A stretch of DNA of 64,000 nt, from NCBI GenBank assembly GCA_020632925.1, contig JACKER010000007.1:682001-746000 (forward strand), given 5' to 3'. The notes below the pieces were generated by a model. That model did no database searches. It was not told the origin of the DNA and saw only the letters and a list, made by a program, of their open reading frames with translations. The translations under genes were made by a program, and so were the position numbers. Origin of the DNA: Alphaproteobacteria bacterium (GTDB lineage Bacteria; Myxococcota_A; UBA796; GCA-2862545). Positions 60,652 through 64,000 of the stretch are shown here, piece by piece (position 1 is the first letter of the stretch; every line of letters starts with the position of its first letter).

Positions 60652-62201
60652 CCGGACCTCCTGGCGTACGGGAAGACCCGCCGGATCGGTCGGAGCCGGC
60701 AGGTGGCGAGCAGCTCGCGCCAGCGACCGCTCTCCTCGCGCTGACGCAGGTCGAGGCGCACGGAGGGTGCGGCCCAGGCCTCGATCACCGGGCCCTTCGC
60801 GGGCAGGCCGCCGGACCGCCAGACGTCGGGGTCGCTCGTGGCCTCGGCGCGCTCGGGGTCGAAGCCCAGGCGCGCGCCGAACGGCCCGACGTCCTCGGCC
60901 TCGCCGCCGTCTCCGGGCCACACGAGCCCCCAGGGGAACACGGTGCGCCGCCCGCCGGCGTGCAGGTGCTCGGCCTCGTCGGGGGAGGGGAGGTCCAGCC
61001 CCTCGGCGGCGAGCATCGCCCGCACCTGCTGGAGGGCGTCGACGGCTGCGTCGTCGCGGGTGCGGGCGACCAGCGCGTGGCCGTCGGAGGGCTCGACCGG
61101 CGCGAGGAAGGGCGCCAGCGGGACGGTGCGGACGGGGGAGCCGAAGCTGGTGAGCCAGGCCTCGGGCTCGTCGTGCTCGTCGCAGGCCTCGGCCCACGCG
61201 CGCCGCCGCGGGACACCGAGCTTGCACTTCACGCCGTTCCAGCCGAGCTGGACGTTGCCGCCGGGCACCAGCACCCAGTCCTCGCCCTGTCGGTCGTAGT
61301 GGCACACCGCGCGACCCTGGTGCTCGCGGACGCCGACGTAGGTGAAGGCCGCGGGGAGGACGCGCTCCACGACGGCGCCCACGCGGTCGCGGTCCTCGGC
61401 CGACAGGCGGTCCCACACGTCGAGCTGGAGCACCTTCTCGAGCGGCGCGACCGGCGGCGGATCGAGGTCCGCCAGCGCGCGGACCGCGGGATCGCTCGGG
61501 CGCTCGGGGATGGGCACCGGGCCGGGGTCGTCCGGTAGATCCCAGTCCACCGGCGCCGCCCCGACCTCCTCGAGCAGCCGGTTCACGGCCGAGAACGGCC
61601 GGCTGCCGAAGAAGCCGGTGTTCGCGGAGAGCGGCGAGGGGTGTACGCCCTCCAGCACCCGGTGCCACGGGCTCTTGATCCGGCTCGCCTTCTTGCGCGC
61701 GTACCCACCCCAGAGCACGAAGACCACGGGGTCGGTCCGGCGGTCGAGGGCGTCGATCACGGCGTCGGTGAGCTTCTCCCAGCCCTTGTTCGCGTGCGAG
61801 CCGGGGGTCCCGTCGCGGACGGTGAGCACCGCGTTGAGCAGCATCACGCCGCGGTCGGCCCAGGCACCGAGGTACCCGTGCGGGGGCATGGGCAGGCCGA
61901 GGTCGGTCTGGCGCTCGCGGAAGAGGTTCGCCAGGGAGCCGGGCAGCGGCACGCCCGGACGGACCGAGAACGACAGGCCGTGCGCCTGACCGAAGTTCGC
62001 GTAGGGGTCCTGGCCGAGGATCAGCACGCGGACGCGATCATGGGGTGTCCGCTCGAACGCCGCGAACACCTCCTGCTCCGGCGGGTGGACGACGTGCTGC
62101 TCGCGCTCGGCGGCCACGAACGCCTGGAGCTTGGGCCACCAGGGCTGCGCGAGCTCGGCGGCGAGGACCTTCGCCCAGCCGGCGGGGAGCTGGGCGCTCA
62201 C
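60648..62201 (-). CDS. Uracil-DNA glycosylase fused to a formylglycine-generating-enzyme-like domain
   Basis: A 517-residue two-domain protein. Residues about 1-225 are a family 1 uracil-DNA glycosylase (Ung type). LGQDPYANFGQAHGLSFS has catalytic Asp65, and HPSPLSA has His187. The usual HGP after GQDPY is ANF here. Residues about 245-517 look like an SUMF1/FGE-type domain: VLVPGGNVQLGWNG, then LDLPSPDEAEHLHAGG, FPWGLVWPGD and DVWRSGG. A stand-alone Ung is about 220-230 residues, so the C-terminal half is an extra module. GTG 62201 overlaps the previous gene. No frameshift or internal stop separates the parts. Confidence 0.88.
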   Translation of the reverse strand: MSAQLPAGWAKVLAAELAQPWWPKLQAFVAAEREQHVVHPPEQEVFAAFERTPHDRVRVLILGQDPYANFGQAHGLSFSVRPGVPLPGSLANLFRERQTDLGLPMPPHGYLGAWADRGVMLLNAVLTVRDGTPGSHANKGWEKLTDAVIDALDRRTDPVVFVLWGGYARKKASRIKSPWHRVLEGVHPSPLSANTGFFGSRPFSAVNRLLEEVGAAPVDWDLPDDPGPVPIPERPSDPAVRALADLDPPPVAPLEKVLQLDVWDRLSAEDRDRVGAVVERVLPAAFTYVGVREHQGRAVCHYDRQGEDWVLVPGGNVQLGWNGVKCKLGVPRRRAWAEACDEHDEPEAWLTSFGSPVRTVPLAPFLAPVEPSDGHALVARTRDDAAVDALQQVRAMLAAEGLDLPSPDEAEHLHAGGRRTVFPWGLVWPGDGGEAEDVGPFGARLGFDPERAEATSDPDVWRSGGLPAKGPVIEAWAAPSVRLDLRQREESGRWRELLATCRLRPIRRVFPYARRSG

Positions 62202-63244
62202 TCCTTCACCACCGGCAGCAGGGCGGCGACCGGCGCCATCGTGACCTGCAGCTGGGGCCCCAGCGGTCCGAAGCTCACGTTGGCGTCCGCCGAGCCGCTC
62301 GCGTCGAGCAACCAGCGGTCGGGCGAGGCGGCGAGGGTGGCGAGCGTGGTGTCGATCGCACCCTGCCAGGTCTCGTCGAGCTCGGGCCGGAGCGCGCGGA
62401 GCCGCTCGACGACCTGCTCGGCCTTCGCCCCCTTCGGCGGCCCCTTGCAGGAGAGCTCGGCGATCAGCGCCTCGGCGCGGGCCGCCGGGGAGTCGTCGGC
62501 GAGGTGGGCGTACGTCCGGAGCGCGGCCTTGCTGTCGGCGCGGCGCCCGGTGTCCGCGGCCTCCACGAGCTGGATCTGCGCGAGCAGGCGCTCCGCGTCC
62601 ACGCCCGCGGCGACGGCCTCCTCGAGCCGCTGGCGGGCCAGCGCGAAGTCGTCGACCAGCGTGAGCGCCGCCGCCCCCGCGCGCAGGGCGTCGATGGTGG
62701 GCGGCTGGTGGGTCAGGAGGCGGTCCGCGCGTCGCACGAGCTCGCCCGCGCCGGGCTGCTCGGTGCCCTCGGTCATCTCGAAGCGCACGACCACGTCGAC
62801 CAGGCTCAGGCTGTCGGCGAGCAGTGACTCGGGCTCCCCGCGCTGCGCGTAGGCCGCGAGCTCACCGTCGATGTCCACCTTCCACAGCGGCGAGTCGGGG
62901 CTCGCGCCCATCGCCCGCGCGAGGACCGCGGCGGTCACCCGATGGGGAGCGAGCTCCGCGCTCAGCCCGTGCCGATCGGCCTCGTCGAGGAGGAAGCCCA
63001 GGCCCTCCACGTCCCCCGAGGCGAGCAGGAAGCCCGACGCCGTGGTCCACAGCTCGAGCTCCTCGGGCCAGGCGTCCAGGCCCTGCCGCAGCACCGAGAG
63101 CGCGTTGGGAAGGTCCTGGGCCTCGAAGCGTTCCTTCGCGGCGTCCAGGAAGGCTGTCGGGGGAGGGACGACCGGCGCTTCGGCGGAGGCCTCCGGTTCG
63201 ACGGGGGCCTCCTGCGCGACGGCGGTGGCGGGCCAGAGCAGCAT
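62198..63244 (-). CDS. Exported TPR-like protein
   Basis: A 348-residue protein with signal peptide MLLWPATAVAQ from ATG 63244. Residues about 30-240 are Ala/Leu-rich paired helices with FLDAAKERFEAQDLPNALSV and FALARQRLEEAVAAGV, typical of tetratricopeptide repeats that bind partner proteins. The C-terminal part (SFGPLGPQLQVTMAPVAA) is strand-like. No enzyme motif. It heads the unit leading to the glycosylase fusion and patatin genes. Function unknown. Confidence 0.75.
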   Translation of the reverse strand: MLLWPATAVAQEAPVEPEASAEAPVVPPPTAFLDAAKERFEAQDLPNALSVLRQGLDAWPEELELWTTASGFLLASGDVEGLGFLLDEADRHGLSAELAPHRVTAAVLARAMGASPDSPLWKVDIDGELAAYAQRGEPESLLADSLSLVDVVVRFEMTEGTEQPGAGELVRRADRLLTHQPPTIDALRAGAAALTLVDDFALARQRLEEAVAAGVDAERLLAQIQLVEAADTGRRADSKAALRTYAHLADDSPAARAEALIAELSCKGPPKGAKAEQVVERLRALRPELDETWQGAIDTTLATLAASPDRWLLDASGSADANVSFGPLGPQLQVTMAPVAALLPVVKE

Positions 63245-63285
63245 CGGACTCCTCGCGGGGAGGTCCTCCTACTCCGGCGGCCTGC

Positions 63286-64000
63286 TCAGTGGAACCGCAC
63301 GTACTCGAAGTCCTCGGCCTTGTCGTCGATGCCGCGGCGGGGCGGCGCGATCCAGTTCGCCATCTTCCCGGGCTCGAGCACCTGGCCCATGATGCGGCGC
63401 AGGAAGGCGTCGTTCTCGGCGGTCGGCAGCCAGGTGTCGCGCTTCGCCTCCCAGACCGCGTCGTCGACCGGGTTGCCCTCGGGATCGAAGTGCGCCCCGG
63501 CGTACAGGCCCTGACGGCGATGGAAGCGCGTGCTCGGCAGCTTCAGCTGGAAGTCGAGGCCCTCGGAGGCCAGCGTCTTGTTCCAGCGGGCGACGCTCTT
63601 GGCGCAGTCGTCGCGGTAGTCCTCGCGCAGGACCTCGTTGAGCACCTGGCGCATCGGGAAGGTCTTGTCGACGAGCTTGCCGTCCTCCATCACCGGGATG
63701 GTCTTGAACGCGTCCAGCAGGACGTGGTCGTCGGTCCGCTTCTCCTCCTGGAAGCGCCCCTTCAGGCCAGCGGCGAACGCCTCGGACGCGTTGCTGCTCA
63801 CCTCGGAGCCGAACAGGTCGAGGCAGTAGGAGAACCAGTAGTTGACGTACTTCTGGAGGACCTCGAGGTCGACGCCGCCGAGCTCGCTCGCGAGGCCGTT
63901 CTTCGACTCCTTCGTCAGCTGCGCCGAGCGCCGGACGACGCGGTCCACGCCGGTGTCGCCGACGAACAGGTGGTGGGCCTCCTCGGTCAGCATGAAGCGG
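63286..64000 (-). CDS. boxB: Partial benzoyl-CoA 2,3-epoxidase subunit BoxB-like protein (C-terminal part)
   Basis: The gene runs off the right edge, so the N-terminal half is missing; about 238 residues remain. MLTEEAHHLFVGDTGVDRVV has the E-x-x-H pair of a diiron oxygenase. NYWFSYCLDLFGSEVSSN, FAAGLKGRFQEEK and DDCAKSVARWNKTL match the C-terminal half of BoxB, which epoxidises benzoyl-CoA in the aerobic box pathway. The visible C-terminus ends EDFEYVRFH. Neighbouring box genes, if present, lie outside. The call rests on motif memory, so a related diiron protein remains possible. Confidence 0.75.
   Translation of the reverse strand, partial: RFMLTEEAHHLFVGDTGVDRVVRRSAQLTKESKNGLASELGGVDLEVLQKYVNYWFSYCLDLFGSEVSSNASEAFAAGLKGRFQEEKRTDDHVLLDAFKTIPVMEDGKLVDKTFPMRQVLNEVLREDYRDDCAKSVARWNKTLASEGLDFQLKLPSTRFHRRQGLYAGAHFDPEGNPVDDAVWEAKRDTWLPTAENDAFLRRIMGQVLEPGKMANWIAPPRRGIDDKAEDFEYVRFH

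Overview
The window is about 64 kb of very GC-rich, densely coding bacterial DNA with about 50 genes, many joined by 1- or 4-base stop/start overlaps (GTGA, ATGA, TGATG). The content points to a Myxococcota (deltaproteobacterial) genome. It has three Ser/Thr protein kinases, many lipoproteins and exported proteins, MopE-type and thrombospondin-type-3 metal-binding repeat proteins, a caspase-like protease, and a protein ending in a Cys-rich, hydrophobic, poly-Arg tail resembling the MYXO-CTERM sorting signal. Start codons are often GTG, with some TTG and one probable CTG. I see no tRNA, rRNA, CRISPR array, transposase or phage genes.

Layout. 1-4384 (+): end of an esterase gene, threonine synthase, a GNAT-like protein and a GPH/MFS transporter, all overlapping. 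4359-6347: a quinone-reductase-like flavoprotein plus a DUF2141 protein, divergent from a LysR regulator. 6388-12148 (+): three tandem DUF2330 exported proteins, then a pentaheme cytochrome/TPR lipoprotein. 12138-23188 (-): one operon of an exported protein, a Ser/Thr kinase, a 2367-residue MopE-repeat lipoprotein and a carotenoid-oxygenase-family enzyme. 23321-24535 (+): an unknown protein and a deoxynucleoside kinase. 24539-29083: a three-gene drug-efflux operon (TolC/HlyD/EmrB type), divergent from a TetR regulator with clear operator half-sites between them. 29058-34643: a small lipoprotein, an RluA-type pseudouridine synthase, exonuclease III, a class III adenylate/guanylate cyclase, a CoA-binding protein and a second Ser/Thr kinase. 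34644-39917 (-): a 1757-residue protein of unknown function. 40054-41967 (+): an ATP-grasp ligase and an ATC-hydrolase-like protein.

41957-45972 (-) is the most system-like block: ECF sigma factor, membrane anti-sigma-like protein, secreted caspase-like protease with a beta-rich C-terminal half, and two lipoproteins, all overlapping by four bases. Divergent from it, 46061-50942 (+) encodes a calcium-binding-repeat protein with a MYXO-CTERM-like tail, an OmpA-family protein, a small unknown protein and a small barrel-like protein. 51037-54394 (+): Tat-exported DODA/LigB-like dioxygenase, a small protein, an aminotransferase and a cation diffusion facilitator. 54395-54815 is the only sizeable non-coding stretch. 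It holds a composite inverted repeat built on GTGCCC hexamers and hairpins. 54816-63244 (-): WD40-type kinase, amidase, exported protein, patatin, a uracil-DNA glycosylase fused to a formylglycine-generating-enzyme-like domain, and a TPR protein. The window ends inside a gene resembling boxB of aerobic benzoyl-CoA degradation.

All function calls come from reading translated motifs by eye. No database search was run.
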